A stretch of 64,000 nucleotides of DNA. It comes from Bacteroidota bacterium (GTDB taxonomy: Bacteria; Bacteroidota; Bacteroidia; 2-12-FULL-35-15). A program made the translations under genes and the position numbers. The notes beneath the pieces were generated by a model. That model was not told the DNA's origin. It searched no databases and was given only the letters and a program-made list of their open reading frames with translations. Shown in pieces: positions 15,012 through 24,575 of this stretch; the first letter of the stretch is position 1; each line of letters opens with the position of its first letter. Location: contig JAFLBF010000010.1 in the NCBI GenBank assembly GCA_017303895.1, forward strand, positions 1 through 64,000, read 5' to 3'.

Positions 15012-16625
15012 ATGAACGAATTTGGAATTAAGGCCAAAAATGCAAGCATTGCAAGTTTAGGTTTAGGAAATGTATCAGCAGCGTATTGGAATTTGAATCC
15101 TGCTGAATTAGTAGAAGAAACATTATTAAGAGGCGAAGGCGTATTAACAGATACCGGAGCATTGGCGGTTGACACAGGCGAATTTACAGGTCGTTCACCA
15201 AAAGACAAATTTGTTGTATTGGATGAAAAAACAAAAGATTCGATCTGGTGGGGTGATGTGAATTTTAAATTCGATGCTGATAAATTTGATGTGCTTTACA
15301 ACCGTGTGTGTGCTTACCTTTCAGGTAAAGATGTATATGTGCGCGATTCATACGCATGTGCTGATCCGAAATACAGATTGAACATCCGTGTAGTAACAGA
15401 GTATCCTTGGTCGAACTTATTTGCCAACAACTTATTCTTACGTCCAACACACGAAGAGATCTTGAGCTTCGACCCGGAATGGACCATCATCAATGCACCG
15501 GGCTTCAGAGCTACACCGGAAATTGATGGAACCCGTCAACACAACTTCACCATCCTTAACATGACCAAAAAGATCATCTTGATCGGTGGTTCAGGTTATA
15601 CCGGTGAGATCAAAAAAGGAATTTTCTCATTATTGAATTATATTTTACCACACGAAAAAGGTGTGTTATCTATGCACTGCTCTGCTAATATCGGTAAAGA
15701 TGGCGATACAGCTATTTTCTTCGGTTTATCAGGAACAGGTAAAACAACGCTTTCAGCTGATCCAAACCGTGGATTGATCGGTGATGATGAGCATGGATGG
15801 AGCGAAACAGGAGTATTTAACTTTGAAGGTGGATGCTATGCAAAATGTGTTGACCTTACCAAAGAAAAAGAACCTGAAATTTTTGGTGCCGTTAAATTTG
15901 GTGCTTTATTAGAAAACATTGAGTTCTACGAAAACACAGCAACGGTTGATTTCAGCAATATCTCTAAAACAGAGAACACTCGTGTGGGATATCCGATCAA
16001 CTTTATTGAAAATGCAGTGGAGCCATCTGTAGGAAACATTCCTAAGAACATCTTCTTCTTAACATGCGATGCGTATGGTGTATTACCTCCAATCTCTAAA
16101 TTAACTACCGGTCAGGCCATGTATCACTTCATCAGTGGTTACACCGCTAAAGTTGCAGGTACAGAGATGGGGATCACAGAGCCTACATTAACTTTCTCTG
16201 CTTGCTTCGGAAAAGTATTCTTGCCATTACACCCGACAAAATATGCGGAGTTATTAGGTGAGAAATTGAAAAAACACAAAGTGAATGTGTGGTTGGTGAA
16301 CACCGGATGGAGTGGTGGTGCTTTCGGAGTAGGAAGCCGTATGAAACTTTCTTACACCCGCTCTATGATCACTGCTGCTTTAACAGGAAAATTAGACAAC
16401 GTGAAATACGAAACATTACCAATATTCGGTTTACAAATGCCAACAGAATGTGCAGATGTTCCAACTGAAATATTGAATCCTCGTAACACCTGGAAAGACA
16501 AAGATGCTTACGATGCTACAGCAAATAAATTAGCTGCATCATTCGTGAAAAACTTTGAGCAATACCAAAGTGCTGCGAACGATGAAATTATGGCTGCTGC
16601 TCCAAAAGCTGCTGTTAATGCTTAA
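15012..16625 (+). CDS. pckA: Phosphoenolpyruvate carboxykinase (ATP)
   Basis: Converts oxaloacetate plus ATP to PEP, CO2 and ADP at the start of gluconeogenesis. The P-loop GLSGTGKTTLSAD (near residue 238) and the metal-binding GDDEHGW that follows are diagnostic of the ATP-dependent form; the substrate motif FTGRSPKDKF is near residue 58. I chose the ATG at 15012 (537 residues, the family length) over 14973, since the extra 13 residues are not conserved in character and a TATTTTTG box lies at 14966-14973. The leader of about 170 bases before it is AT-rich and holds no gene. Confidence 0.95.
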   Translation: MNEFGIKAKNASIASLGLGNVSAAYWNLNPAELVEETLLRGEGVLTDTGALAVDTGEFTGRSPKDKFVVLDEKTKDSIWWGDVNFKFDADKFDVLYNRVCAYLSGKDVYVRDSYACADPKYRLNIRVVTEYPWSNLFANNLFLRPTHEEILSFDPEWTIINAPGFRATPEIDGTRQHNFTILNMTKKIILIGGSGYTGEIKKGIFSLLNYILPHEKGVLSMHCSANIGKDGDTAIFFGLSGTGKTTLSADPNRGLIGDDEHGWSETGVFNFEGGCYAKCVDLTKEKEPEIFGAVKFGALLENIEFYENTATVDFSNISKTENTRVGYPINFIENAVEPSVGNIPKNIFFLTCDAYGVLPPISKLTTGQAMYHFISGYTAKVAGTEMGITEPTLTFSACFGKVFLPLHPTKYAELLGEKLKKHKVNVWLVNTGWSGGAFGVGSRMKLSYTRSMITAALTGKLDNVKYETLPIFGLQMPTECADVPTEILNPRNTWKDKDAYDATANKLAASFVKNFEQYQSAANDEIMAAAPKAAVNA

Positions 16626-16658
16626 TTGGCTATAATGTTTTATTAAATTATTTATAAG

Positions 16659-16690
16659 AATGCTCGATCGAAAGGTTGAGCATTTTTATT
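16659..16690 (+). terminator. Terminator after pckA
   Basis: AATGCTCGATC, a GAAA tetraloop and GGTTGAGCATT form an 11-bp stem with two G-T pairs, followed by TTTTATTTT. Confidence 0.75.
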
Positions 16691-16709
16691 TTGATCAAAT
16701 AACAAACAC

Positions 16710-17423
16710 ATGCATCTATTCTACACACCTGATATCACACCCGGCACCTACACACTTTCCGAAGAAGAAAGCAAACATGCTATCCGTGTATTGCGCCTGG
16801 TGAATGGCGACCGTATTCAATTGATCGATGGCAAAGGAGGATGGTATGAAGCGGAGATCATAGAAGATCATCAGAAACGATGTACGGTTCGCATTCTCTC
16901 TCACACAGCAGAATTCAACAAACGTTCTTTTTATTTGCACATTGCCATTGCGCCAACCAAGAGCAACGACCGCACGGAATGGTTCATTGAGAAAGCAACA
17001 GAGACCGGAATAGATGAGATCAGTTTTATCGATTGTGATAAAAGTGAACGTGCGGTGATCAAACACGAACGTGTAGAGAAAGTGGCTATATCAGCGATCA
17101 AACAAAGTGTGAAGGCGTATTTGCCCAAGTTGAATGAGATGAGTTCATTCAAAGCATTTATACAAACAAGCAAGACATTCGAAGGACAAAAATTCATTGC
17201 ACACTGTCATGAACGTGCGGTGTTGCCACATATCAAAACATTGTATCAATCTGGAAAAGATGTGTTGATCGCAATCGGACCCGAAGGTGATTTTTCAAAA
17301 GAAGAAGTAGCCTTGGCGATAGAAAATGGTTTCAAAGAGATCAGTCTGGGAGCAGCCCGCTTACGCACGGAAACCGCAGCATTGTATGCCTGCAGCGCTA
17401 TGAATATTTTGAACGAACAATAA
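16710..17423 (+). CDS. rsmE: 16S rRNA (uracil1498-N3)-methyltransferase
   Basis: Methylates U1498 in the decoding region of 16S rRNA. The N-terminal PUA-like domain (HAIRVLRLVNGDRIQLIDGKGGWYEA) is followed by a SPOUT knot domain with AIGPEGDFSKEEV near 190 and LGAARLRTETAALYA near 212, both hallmarks of RsmE. At 237 residues the length is typical. It stands alone between the pckA terminator and a bidirectional terminator shared with the HU gene. Confidence 0.93.
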   Translation: MHLFYTPDITPGTYTLSEEESKHAIRVLRLVNGDRIQLIDGKGGWYEAEIIEDHQKRCTVRILSHTAEFNKRSFYLHIAIAPTKSNDRTEWFIEKATETGIDEISFIDCDKSERAVIKHERVEKVAISAIKQSVKAYLPKLNEMSSFKAFIQTSKTFEGQKFIAHCHERAVLPHIKTLYQSGKDVLIAIGPEGDFSKEEVALAIENGFKEISLGAARLRTETAALYACSAMNILNEQ

Positions 17424-17451
17424 GAATAGAAGAATTGAAGAGTTGAAAATA

Positions 17452-17482
17452 AAAATGCCCCGCAATTTGCGAGGCATTTTTT
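17452..17482. terminator. Bidirectional terminator between rsmE and HU
   Basis: AAAATGCCCCGC, loop AATTT, GCGAGGCATTTT (one C-A mismatch), with T-runs on both strands between two convergent genes. Confidence 0.85.
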
Positions 17483-17502
17483 GTTTGCTTTAGTTGAAAC
17501 AA

Positions 17503-17778
17503 TTATTTGTTAACTGTTTTAGCTAAGTCAGCACCAGCTTTAAATTTAGCTACTTTTTTAGCAGCAATTTTAATTGTTTTGCCAGTTTGTGGGTTACGAC
17601 CGTTACGTGCAGCTCTTTTAGAAACTGAGAAAGATCCGAAACCTACTAAAGCTACTCTGTCGCCTTTTTTCAATGCTTTTGTTGTTGCGTTAACGAATGC
17701 ATCTAAAGCTCTTTGAGCATCTGCTTTTGTTAATTTAGACTCTGCTGCGATTGCATCAACTAATTCTGCTTTGTTCAT
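17503..17778 (-). CDS. DNA-binding protein HU, copy 1
   Basis: This is a nucleoid protein of 91 residues. The HU/IHF signature [21 protein letters not shown] (about 47-67) contains the DNA-clamping arm with the conserved GRNPQTG tip. It differs at only six positions from the second HU at 26309-26584. Both have the same leader (20 identical bases at 17787-17806 and 26593-26612) and the same 24-base upstream element, so the pair is a duplication that kept its control region. There is no operon partner. Confidence 0.95.
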   Translation of the reverse strand: MNKAELVDAIAAESKLTKADAQRALDAFVNATTKALKKGDRVALVGFGSFSVSKRAARNGRNPQTGKTIKIAAKKVAKFKAGADLAKTVNK

Positions 17779-17874
17779 TTTAATTGTTTTTTAAGGGTTA
17801 AACATTTTTTTGTTGTAACTAAATTAGGCTAGAAACTATATGTAAAGCAAGTATTTAGAGCAGAAATTGACATT

Positions 17875-17898
17875 TTGTTGATAAATCGTGTTTTTGTT
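17875..17898 (-). promoter_or_regulatory. Conserved upstream element of HU copy 1
   Basis: These 24 bases are identical to 26689-26712, which lies at nearly the same distance (97 against 105 bases) upstream of the other HU gene. On the coding strand they contain ACACGATTTATCAACAA. They lie upstream of the expected -33 region, where an activator site or UP-like element would be. Confidence 0.5.
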
Positions 17899-17964
17899 GA
17901 AAACCCCTGAAAGTGGACGATCCATGATCTTTCTCAAAAAAAGTGCATTTTTTTGAGAAATGAA

Positions 17965-17972
17965 TACCTTTG
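17965..17972 (+). promoter_or_regulatory. Probable -7 box of the sterol-desaturase-like gene
   Basis: TACCTTTG matches the Bacteroidota -7 consensus TAnnTTTG. It lies inside a possible longer reading frame starting at 17960, which argues for the later ATG at 17993. No good -33 TTG is seen at the right spacing. Confidence 0.45.
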
Positions 17973-17992
17973 CAGCTACAATCATTACAGCC

Positions 17993-18877
17993 ATGACCGA
18001 GTTTAGAGAAGAGCTTCTGATCGCCATTACCACGCCTATTTACGCCATTGTGATCGGGGCGGAGATCCTGTTCAGCTATTTGCACCATAAACATTATTAT
18101 AGTGTAAAAGGGGTATTGGCCAATATTTACCTATCTGCACTCAACTTTACCCTCGATATTGTATTGCGTGTGGTTTGCCTGTTTGTACTCAATTTCTTTT
18201 TCCAATACCGCTTTTTAGAAATAGAGAATGTGTATCTCTATTGGTTTGCGTTGCTCATCGGGCAGGATTTTATGTTCTACTGGCTGCACCGCATCGATCA
18301 TTATTGCCGCTTATTCTGGGCTGTACATGTTACCCATCATTCCTCCGAAGAATACAATTTAACGGTAGGCTTCCGCTCATCGGTGTTTCAGCCATTGTAC
18401 CGTTTTATTTATTTCATTCCATTATCCCTGTTTGGTTTTAAAGGAGTGGACATCATGTTCATGTATGCGGCCACACAGATCTACGGCATCCTGATCCACA
18501 CACAAACCATTGATAAATTAGGTTTTTTAGAATATTTCCTGTCCACACCATCGCATCACCGTGTACACCATGCCAGCAATGTAAAATACCTGGATAAGAA
18601 CATGGGCATGGTATTGATCATCTGGGACAAGCTATTCGGCACTTTCCAGGCGGAAGAGAAAGATACCAAAGTGGTGTATGGATTAACGGAAAACATTAAA
18701 ACCTATCATCCATTAAAAATGGTCTTCCATGAATGGATCAATATTCTCAACGACCTGAAAAAAGCACCCAACTGGAAAGCCCGTTTTATGTATGTATTCG
18801 GACCTCCGGGCTGGAGTCATGATGGAAGTAAAAAAACATCGCGTCAGTTGCGCGAAGAATTGTACCGTTCAAAATAA
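17993..18877 (+). CDS. Sterol desaturase / fatty acid hydroxylase family protein
   Basis: An integral membrane di-iron oxygenase. The three His clusters are present: HRIDH in YWLHRIDHYC, HVTHHSSEEYN, and HHRVHHASN, matching HxxxH, HxxHH and HxxHH. About five hydrophobic segments surround them (for example residues 10-30, 50-75, 85-105). The start at 17993 (MTEFREELLI) is chosen because a -7 promoter box overlaps the upstream ATG at 17960. Substrate unknown; relatives hydroxylate or desaturate lipids. The pbpC gene follows five bases later, so the two are cotranscribed. Confidence 0.88.
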   Translation: MTEFREELLIAITTPIYAIVIGAEILFSYLHHKHYYSVKGVLANIYLSALNFTLDIVLRVVCLFVLNFFFQYRFLEIENVYLYWFALLIGQDFMFYWLHRIDHYCRLFWAVHVTHHSSEEYNLTVGFRSSVFQPLYRFIYFIPLSLFGFKGVDIMFMYAATQIYGILIHTQTIDKLGFLEYFLSTPSHHRVHHASNVKYLDKNMGMVLIIWDKLFGTFQAEEKDTKVVYGLTENIKTYHPLKMVFHEWINILNDLKKAPNWKARFMYVFGPPGWSHDGSKKTSRQLREELYRSK

Positions 18878-18882
18878 AGCAA

Positions 18883-21249
18883 TTGAAATACTTCTCCTTC
18901 TTCCAAACAAAAAAAGGGATCTTCAGTCTGATCATCTCCGGCTTGTTCATCTGGTTCCTGGTTTGTTTGCCCGATCCGCTTTTTAAAACACCCACCAGTA
19001 CGGTACTCGAAGACAGTGAGGGTAAATTATTGTCGGCAAGGATCGCTACTGACGGACAATGGCGATTTCCTTTGAATACCGCTGTGCCTGCTAAATTCGC
19101 CACCTGCATCATTCAGTTTGAAGACAAACAATTCTTTCATCACCGCGGATTCGATCCTTTTGCATTTGCCCGTGCCATCGTGCAAAATATAAAAGCAAAA
19201 AAAGTAGTGAGTGGAGGAAGCACCCTGTCCATGCAGGTGATACGCCTTTCCAGAAAAGGGAAACAAAGAACCTTCTTCGAAAAATTCATTGAAGTGATCA
19301 TGGCTTCGCGCATGGAAATGAGTTATTCCAAATTGGATATCTTATCATTATATGCATCCAACGCACCTTTTGGAAGTAATGTAGTAGGACTCGATGCGGC
19401 ATCCTGGCGTTATTTTGGAAGAGAACCCAACAAACTTTCCTGGGCTGAATCGGCTACACTGGCTGTATTGCCGAATGCTCCCAGCTTGATCTATCCGGGA
19501 AAAAATCAGGAGCGACTCTTAAAGAAACGTAACCGATTGCTCGATCAGCTAAAAAAAGCCAAGATCATTGATGATGAAACCTGTGAATTGAGTAAACAGG
19601 AACCTTTACCACAAAAGCCGCATGCCATTCCGCAACTGGCACCACATCTGTTACAACGTGCAGCAGCCGAAGGATACAAAGGCAAACGCATACGTTCTAC
19701 GATCAATGCCAGCATACAAGAAAGAGTAAATGCGATCGTAGAGAATCATCATAAGCTTTTACGAGCCAATGAAATTCACAATGCGGCCGCTATTGTATTA
19801 GATGTAAACACCGGCAATGTGTTGGCTTATATTGGTAATACGTCCAATGAAGATAAACCCGAATACGAAGGAGATGTGGATTGTGCCAATGCTCCCAGAA
19901 GTACAGGCAGTATCTTAAAACCATTTTTGTTTGCACAGATGTTGAACGATGGCGAATTGTTGCCCGCAACACTCATTCCCGATATTCCTACACAAATTGC
20001 CGGCTATGCTCCGCAAAATTACAACATGAGTTTTGATGGTGCGGTGCCTGCTAAACGCGCCCTGGCAAGAAGTCTGAACATTCCCGCAGTTCGTATGCTA
20101 CAGAATTATGGCACCGAGCGCTTCTGTTTTAATTTAAAGAAAATGGGCATGAGCACACTGCGCTTTTCTCCCGATCATTATGGACTATCCATTATATTAG
20201 GAGGAGCAGAAGGGAAGCTCTGGGATATTTGCGGCATGTATGCCAGCATGGCGCGCACATTGAATCATTATACAACTTATGGTGGAAAGTATTCACCTGC
20301 TGATATTCATGCACCAAGATATATGCAGGAGGCAGAAGAAACTGATGATGAGCTTAGCAACACTGCATTATTAGATGCCGCCTCCATCTATCTCACTTTT
20401 GAAGCCATGGTGGAAGTATCGCGTCCCGATGAAGAAGCAGGATGGAAATATTTTACCTCTGCCAATAAAGTAGCCTGGAAAACTGGAACTAGCTTTGGTT
20501 TTAGAGATGGCTGGGCAGTGGGTGTTACGTCTAAATATGTGGTAGGCGTGTGGACAGGTAATGCTGATGGGGAAGGCCGTCCGGGATTAACGGGGATTCA
20601 AACAGCAGCACCGTTGTTGTTCAATATATTCAGCGTATTAAAACCGGGGAAATGGTTCAACACACCTTACGATGAAATGGAAAAAATTCCTTTGTGCCGG
20701 CAGAGTGGAAGCAGAGCCAGCGATATATGTGAACCTATTGATACTGTATGGATCCAGAAAGCCGGACTCCGCACCGAACCCTGCAAATACCACCGTTTGA
20801 TCCATTTGGATGAAAGCGGCAATTACCGCGTGAACAGTTCCTGCGAAGATGTGAGCAAAATGAAACATGTGAGTTGGTTTGTATTGCCACCCGCCATTGA
20901 ATGGTATTACAAATCGAAGAATGTGAATTATAAAGAATTACCTCCTTTGCGCGAAGATTGTGAAGCAACAGGCTTGAATGCCATGGAGATCATTTATCCG
21001 AAACAGTTCAGCAAGATCTATGTGCCGGTGGAGATCGATGGGAAGATGGGAAAAACAGTGTTTCAGGTGGCTCACCGCAAAGCGAGTAAAGTTATTTACT
21101 GGCATTTGGATGGAGCATTCATCGGAAGCACGCAAAGCAATCATCAATTGGACATTGCACCCGATGAAGGAGAACACATACTCACGCTGGTGGATGAAGA
21201 TGGAGAATCGCTCATTCAAAAGTTTGAGATCGTAAGTAAGAGAAAATGA
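18883..21249 (+). CDS. pbpC: Penicillin-binding protein 1C (bifunctional glycosyltransferase/transpeptidase)
   Basis: One membrane anchor (residues about 13-30) precedes a GT51 glycosyltransferase domain with EDKQFFHHRGFDP near 85 and GGSTLSMQVIRLSR near 110. The transpeptidase domain has SxxK in RSTGSILKPF (Ser near 340), ARSLNIP as the SxN motif, and KTGTSFG near 532. The C-terminal ~90 residues fit the PBP1C C-terminal domain. At 788 residues it is a normal size. The start is TTG; no ATG gives the anchor in frame. The alpha-2-macroglobulin gene often paired with pbpC is absent; the upstream neighbour is the lipid hydroxylase-like gene. Confidence 0.92.
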   Translation: MKYFSFFQTKKGIFSLIISGLFIWFLVCLPDPLFKTPTSTVLEDSEGKLLSARIATDGQWRFPLNTAVPAKFATCIIQFEDKQFFHHRGFDPFAFARAIVQNIKAKKVVSGGSTLSMQVIRLSRKGKQRTFFEKFIEVIMASRMEMSYSKLDILSLYASNAPFGSNVVGLDAASWRYFGREPNKLSWAESATLAVLPNAPSLIYPGKNQERLLKKRNRLLDQLKKAKIIDDETCELSKQEPLPQKPHAIPQLAPHLLQRAAAEGYKGKRIRSTINASIQERVNAIVENHHKLLRANEIHNAAAIVLDVNTGNVLAYIGNTSNEDKPEYEGDVDCANAPRSTGSILKPFLFAQMLNDGELLPATLIPDIPTQIAGYAPQNYNMSFDGAVPAKRALARSLNIPAVRMLQNYGTERFCFNLKKMGMSTLRFSPDHYGLSIILGGAEGKLWDICGMYASMARTLNHYTTYGGKYSPADIHAPRYMQEAEETDDELSNTALLDAASIYLTFEAMVEVSRPDEEAGWKYFTSANKVAWKTGTSFGFRDGWAVGVTSKYVVGVWTGNADGEGRPGLTGIQTAAPLLFNIFSVLKPGKWFNTPYDEMEKIPLCRQSGSRASDICEPIDTVWIQKAGLRTEPCKYHRLIHLDESGNYRVNSSCEDVSKMKHVSWFVLPPAIEWYYKSKNVNYKELPPLREDCEATGLNAMEIIYPKQFSKIYVPVEIDGKMGKTVFQVAHRKASKVIYWHLDGAFIGSTQSNHQLDIAPDEGEHILTLVDEDGESLIQKFEIVSKRK

Positions 21250-21299
21250 TGCTTCTCTTTTAATTATTATTAATAGTTTTGTAACGTAATACAAGGTTT

Positions 21300-22628
21300 A
21301 TGAAAAAGATATTGGTCATAGGAGCAGGGCGTTCTGCTTCATCGCTTATAAAATACTTATTGGATAATGCTGCTGCTGAAAATTGGATGGTAACGGTGGG
21401 TGATGTATCGCTGGAGCTGGTTCAACAAAAAACAAAAGGACATGCAAACTCAAGAGCGATCGCTTTTGATATCAATAATGATGCGCAACGCGAAGAAGAA
21501 ATAAAGAATGCGGATCTGGTGATCTCTATGTTACCGGCATTCATGCACATGAATGTGGCAAAAGATTGTGTTCGATTTAAAAAACATTTAGCCACAGCAT
21601 CCTATGTTTCAAAAGAAATGGCGGAGCTGAATGAAGAAGCAGAAAAAGCAGGCATCATCCTGATGAATGAGATCGGATTGGATCCGGGCATCGACCATGC
21701 TTCGGCCATGAAGATCATCGATCATATTCATGCAAACGGAGGAGAATTAACATCCTTCAAATCGTATTGCGGTGGTTTGGTGGCACCTGAAAGCAATGAC
21801 AATCCATGGGGATACAAATTCTCCTGGAACCCGAGAAATGTGATCCTTGCCGGACAAGGCACTGCTCAATACATTGAGCATAAAGAATACAAATACATTC
21901 CTTACAACAGATTATACACACAGATCGATACCATTGAAGTGGAAGGTTACGGAAAATTTGATGCTTATGCCAACCGTGATTCTTTGTCGTATAGAAAGCC
22001 CTATGGAATAGAAAATATTCCAACGATGTTGCGTGGAACGCTTCGTATGCCTGGCTATTGCAATGCCTGGAATGTATTGGTAAAATTAGGATTAACAGAT
22101 GATACCTATAAAATAGAAGCATCGGATAAAATGAGCTATGCGCAATTGATGGCCGCTTATTTACCTGCAGGCAAAGGTTCTTTAAAAGAACGTCTGATCC
22201 AATTCATGGGAGCAGAAGCAACTAAAGAATCCATCGAAAAGATCGAATGGCTGGAATTATTCTCCGATCGTAAGATCCGTGTTGCGAATGCGAGTCCGGC
22301 TCAAATACTGCAAGATCTATTGGAAGAGAAATGGAAGTTGAAGGAACATGATAAGGATATGATCGTGATGCAGCATCAATTTGAATACAAGAATTCAAAA
22401 GGAGAATCGAAACGCATTGAGTCGTCCTTGGTAGTGAAAGGAGAAGATCAAACCTATACAGCCATGGCCCAAACGGTGGGTTTACCATTGGCGATCACAG
22501 CCAAACATATTCTAAAAGGAACGATCACGCGCAAAGGTGTTGTGATCCCAACAACGAAAGATATCTACAAACCGGTTTTGAATGAGCTGGAAACAATGGG
22601 GATTACCTTTGTTGAGAAGGAATTTTAA
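21300..22628 (+). CDS. Saccharopine dehydrogenase family protein
   Basis: An NAD(P)-binding Rossmann fold opens the protein (MKKILVIGAGRSASSLIKYL, GxGxxxxxL), and DLVISMLPAFMHMNVAKDC, MNEIGLDPGIDHASAMKIID and FKSYCGGLVAPESNDNPWGYKFSWNPRNV match the saccharopine reductase/lysine-ketoglutarate-reductase-type C-terminal domain. At 442 residues the size fits. It probably works in lysine breakdown or a related imine reduction. The exact reaction is not clear from sequence. Its stop codon overlaps the stop of the convergent trmN6-like gene by three bases. Confidence 0.88.
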   Translation: MKKILVIGAGRSASSLIKYLLDNAAAENWMVTVGDVSLELVQQKTKGHANSRAIAFDINNDAQREEEIKNADLVISMLPAFMHMNVAKDCVRFKKHLATASYVSKEMAELNEEAEKAGIILMNEIGLDPGIDHASAMKIIDHIHANGGELTSFKSYCGGLVAPESNDNPWGYKFSWNPRNVILAGQGTAQYIEHKEYKYIPYNRLYTQIDTIEVEGYGKFDAYANRDSLSYRKPYGIENIPTMLRGTLRMPGYCNAWNVLVKLGLTDDTYKIEASDKMSYAQLMAAYLPAGKGSLKERLIQFMGAEATKESIEKIEWLELFSDRKIRVANASPAQILQDLLEEKWKLKEHDKDMIVMQHQFEYKNSKGESKRIESSLVVKGEDQTYTAMAQTVGLPLAITAKHILKGTITRKGVVIPTTKDIYKPVLNELETMGITFVEKEF

Positions 22629-23338
22629 AACGCCAGATAATAATCTTTGGTTAGTTCTTTATACTCTTCAGTATAAGAATGGCGCTCATCTTTTTCGATT
22701 ATGATAGCACTTTCGGAGAAGCTGCGTGGAGTGAATTCAAAACGCATCAACCAACGCTTTTCAGGTTTATCTGCACGGGTGATCACACGTGTAAGCTTGG
22801 TCAGGTATAATTTATTCTCTAAAGCCAGATCACGGAATAGTTCACTCTCCTTAGTAGGTAAGATCACATAAAATTTTCCGGTGGGACTTAACAAACTCAA
22901 CACACCATTCAACAAAGCATCATAAGGCAATTGATCGGTATGACGTGCATTGGTACGTGCTTCTTCCGAAGCTTTCGATGAATCTACAAAATAAGGAGGA
23001 TTGCTTACGATCAGATCATATTTACGATCACTCTCTTTGGCGAAATTTTGAAGGGAGATCTGCTGAACATGAATCCGGTCTTTCCAGTTGCTGGCATTTA
23101 CATTCTCAGAAGCTTGAATAAAAGCATTCGGGTCAATATCGATGGCATCGATCTTTGCACCCGATTTTTGGGCTAGCATCAAAGCAATGATGCCTGTTCC
23201 GGTGCCAATATCCAATATGTGTTTTGCATTGGCGGTATTTACCCATGCTCCCAAAAGAACAGCATCGGTGCCTACTTTCATAGCACATTTGTCCTGATTG
23301 ATCTTGAATTGTTTAAAAGCAAATGATTGGTTTGCCAT
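22625..23338 (-). CDS. trmN6: tRNA1(Val) (adenine37-N6)-methyltransferase
   Basis: A class I SAM methyltransferase: motif I DIGTGTGIIALMLAQK near 43, an acidic DAIDIDPNAF, and the N6-adenine catalytic tetrad in IVSNPPYF near 118. The N-terminal FKQFKINQDKCAMKVGTDAVLLGAW is the TrmN6/YfiC signature. The ATG at 23338 (MANQSFAF) is preferred to the one five codons earlier, since homologues begin near F-x-F-K-Q-F. The gene converges on the saccharopine dehydrogenase gene with overlapping stops. Confidence 0.9.
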   Translation of the reverse strand: MANQSFAFKQFKINQDKCAMKVGTDAVLLGAWVNTANAKHILDIGTGTGIIALMLAQKSGAKIDAIDIDPNAFIQASENVNASNWKDRIHVQQISLQNFAKESDRKYDLIVSNPPYFVDSSKASEEARTNARHTDQLPYDALLNGVLSLLSPTGKFYVILPTKESELFRDLALENKLYLTKLTRVITRADKPEKRWLMRFEFTPRSFSESAIIIEKDERHSYTEEYKELTKDYYLAF

Positions 23339-23438
23339 AAAGATCCATTGCAATTTTAATTCAGAGTGTAGGAGTGAATTGGTTGCAATTGTTACATAAA
23401 GTTAGAATAATTTATCGTATTCCAAACAAAAACTTCAT

Positions 23439-23987
23439 TTATTCCTCTTCATCGGATATTTCATCCTCCAGGTAAAGTTCGATCAATCCTTCGGGAGCTA
23501 CCACCTGTATCTCCTTTTTGGCTCGGTCGATCTTCTTCACAAACTCATCTTTTATTGGCAAAAGGATCTCTTTTGTTCCTTTTTTGATCTGTAATATGGC
23601 TTGTTGCGGAAAGTCGAGTACGGTCTCCACTTCACCAATGTTTCCATGATGCGCATCGATCACCGCAAATCCGGGTACTTCGTGATAGTAGAATTTATTT
23701 CCTTTTAATTCAGGTAGGAGAGAGAGGGGAAGGCAAAGACTTGTTCCCACGAGTTCCTGTGCTTTTTGTGTGGAATCGATCCCATCCAACTGTACCAGAG
23801 CCGAATTACCACGCAACTGAATATTGGTAATGAAAAATGGAACCAGTCCACCATTCAACTCTATAAAAACGCTTTCCAGTTTTTGGTAACGCTTCACATT
23901 GTCCACATCCAGCTGAAACAATACTTCACCTTTAATTCCAACCGATTTGGAGATATATCCTAAATTAAAACATTCGTTCTTATTCAT
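23439..23987 (-). CDS. rimM: Ribosome maturation factor RimM
   Basis: Assists assembly of the 30S head by binding S19. The N-terminal RimM domain (NLGYISKSVGIKGEVLFQLDVDN) and the C-terminal PRC barrel (FYYHEVPGFAVIDAHHGNIGEVETVLDFPQQAILQI, then LLPIKDEFVKKIDRAKKEIQV) are both clear. The C-terminus is acidic (YLEDEISDEEE). It lies downstream of rpsP as in the classical rpsP-rimM-trmD operon, but a DinB-like gene is inserted between them, and trmD does not follow. Confidence 0.93.
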   Translation of the reverse strand: MNKNECFNLGYISKSVGIKGEVLFQLDVDNVKRYQKLESVFIELNGGLVPFFITNIQLRGNSALVQLDGIDSTQKAQELVGTSLCLPLSLLPELKGNKFYYHEVPGFAVIDAHHGNIGEVETVLDFPQQAILQIKKGTKEILLPIKDEFVKKIDRAKKEIQVVAPEGLIELYLEDEISDEEE

Positions 23988-23996
23988 GTGTAAGTG

Positions 23997-24515
23997 CTAT
24001 TTTTTGATGAGTTGAAGATGAGCATAATGTTGATTTCCATGCCAAGCGTACAAAGCGATCATTTCATCCAATGGAAATGTCTTATTGTATTCCGGATGGA
24101 TATATGTTCTTTGAAAATCGCTCGCATTTAGGTTTTTCAATAAAATAACCCAACGCTGGTGAATTAACTCGATCAGCTGAAGAGAACTTGAGATAGGGTA
24201 AAGCTCACTATCTATTAAATTGGCCCACTGATCCTGGTTATAGGGCTTTATTACGGGACTATTCTCAGTAAGTGTAAGTTTTGTCCGGATATACGCATTC
24301 ATGTGACTATCGGCAATATGATGAATGATTTGTTTGGCCGACCAGCCACCATCACGGTAAGAGCGGTTTAAATCGGTCTCCGAAAATGTTGCGACCAATT
24401 CTTTTAATTTTTTAGGCAGGGCTTCAATTTCTTTAATGTTCTTTTCATTATCAGCATTTGAATAGGTTTTCCCGTATTCAAATTTACCATTGGGATATTT
24501 TAATTGTTCCATCAT
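23997..24515 (-). CDS. DinB/YfiT-type putative metal-dependent hydrolase
   Basis: This is a 172-residue four-helix protein of the DinB/YfiT superfamily. Potential metal ligands are the His of IIHHIADSH (near 65) and the two His of YAWHGNQHYAHL (near 160), the usual three-His arrangement. The GGWSAKQIIHHIADSH motif is typical of the YfiT (BstA) branch, which includes bacillithiol-dependent transferases. The specific function is unknown. It lies between rpsP and rimM; nine bases separate it from rimM, so the two are cotranscribed, while a hairpin separates it from rpsP. Confidence 0.85.
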   Translation of the reverse strand: MMEQLKYPNGKFEYGKTYSNADNEKNIKEIEALPKKLKELVATFSETDLNRSYRDGGWSAKQIIHHIADSHMNAYIRTKLTLTENSPVIKPYNQDQWANLIDSELYPISSSLQLIELIHQRWVILLKNLNASDFQRTYIHPEYNKTFPLDEMIALYAWHGNQHYAHLQLIKK

Positions 24516-24524
24516 CAGTGAATA

Positions 24525-24558
24525 AAAAAAGGCAGTCGAATGATCAACTGCCTTTTTT
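24525..24558 (-). terminator. Terminator/attenuator after rpsP
   Basis: AAAAAAGGCAGT and ACTGCCTTTTTT form a 12-bp stem with a ten-base loop, directly after rpsP and before the DinB-like gene. It would lower readthrough from the ribosomal gene into the downstream genes. Confidence 0.8.
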
Positions 24559-24575
24559 GAATGTATAAAAAATGA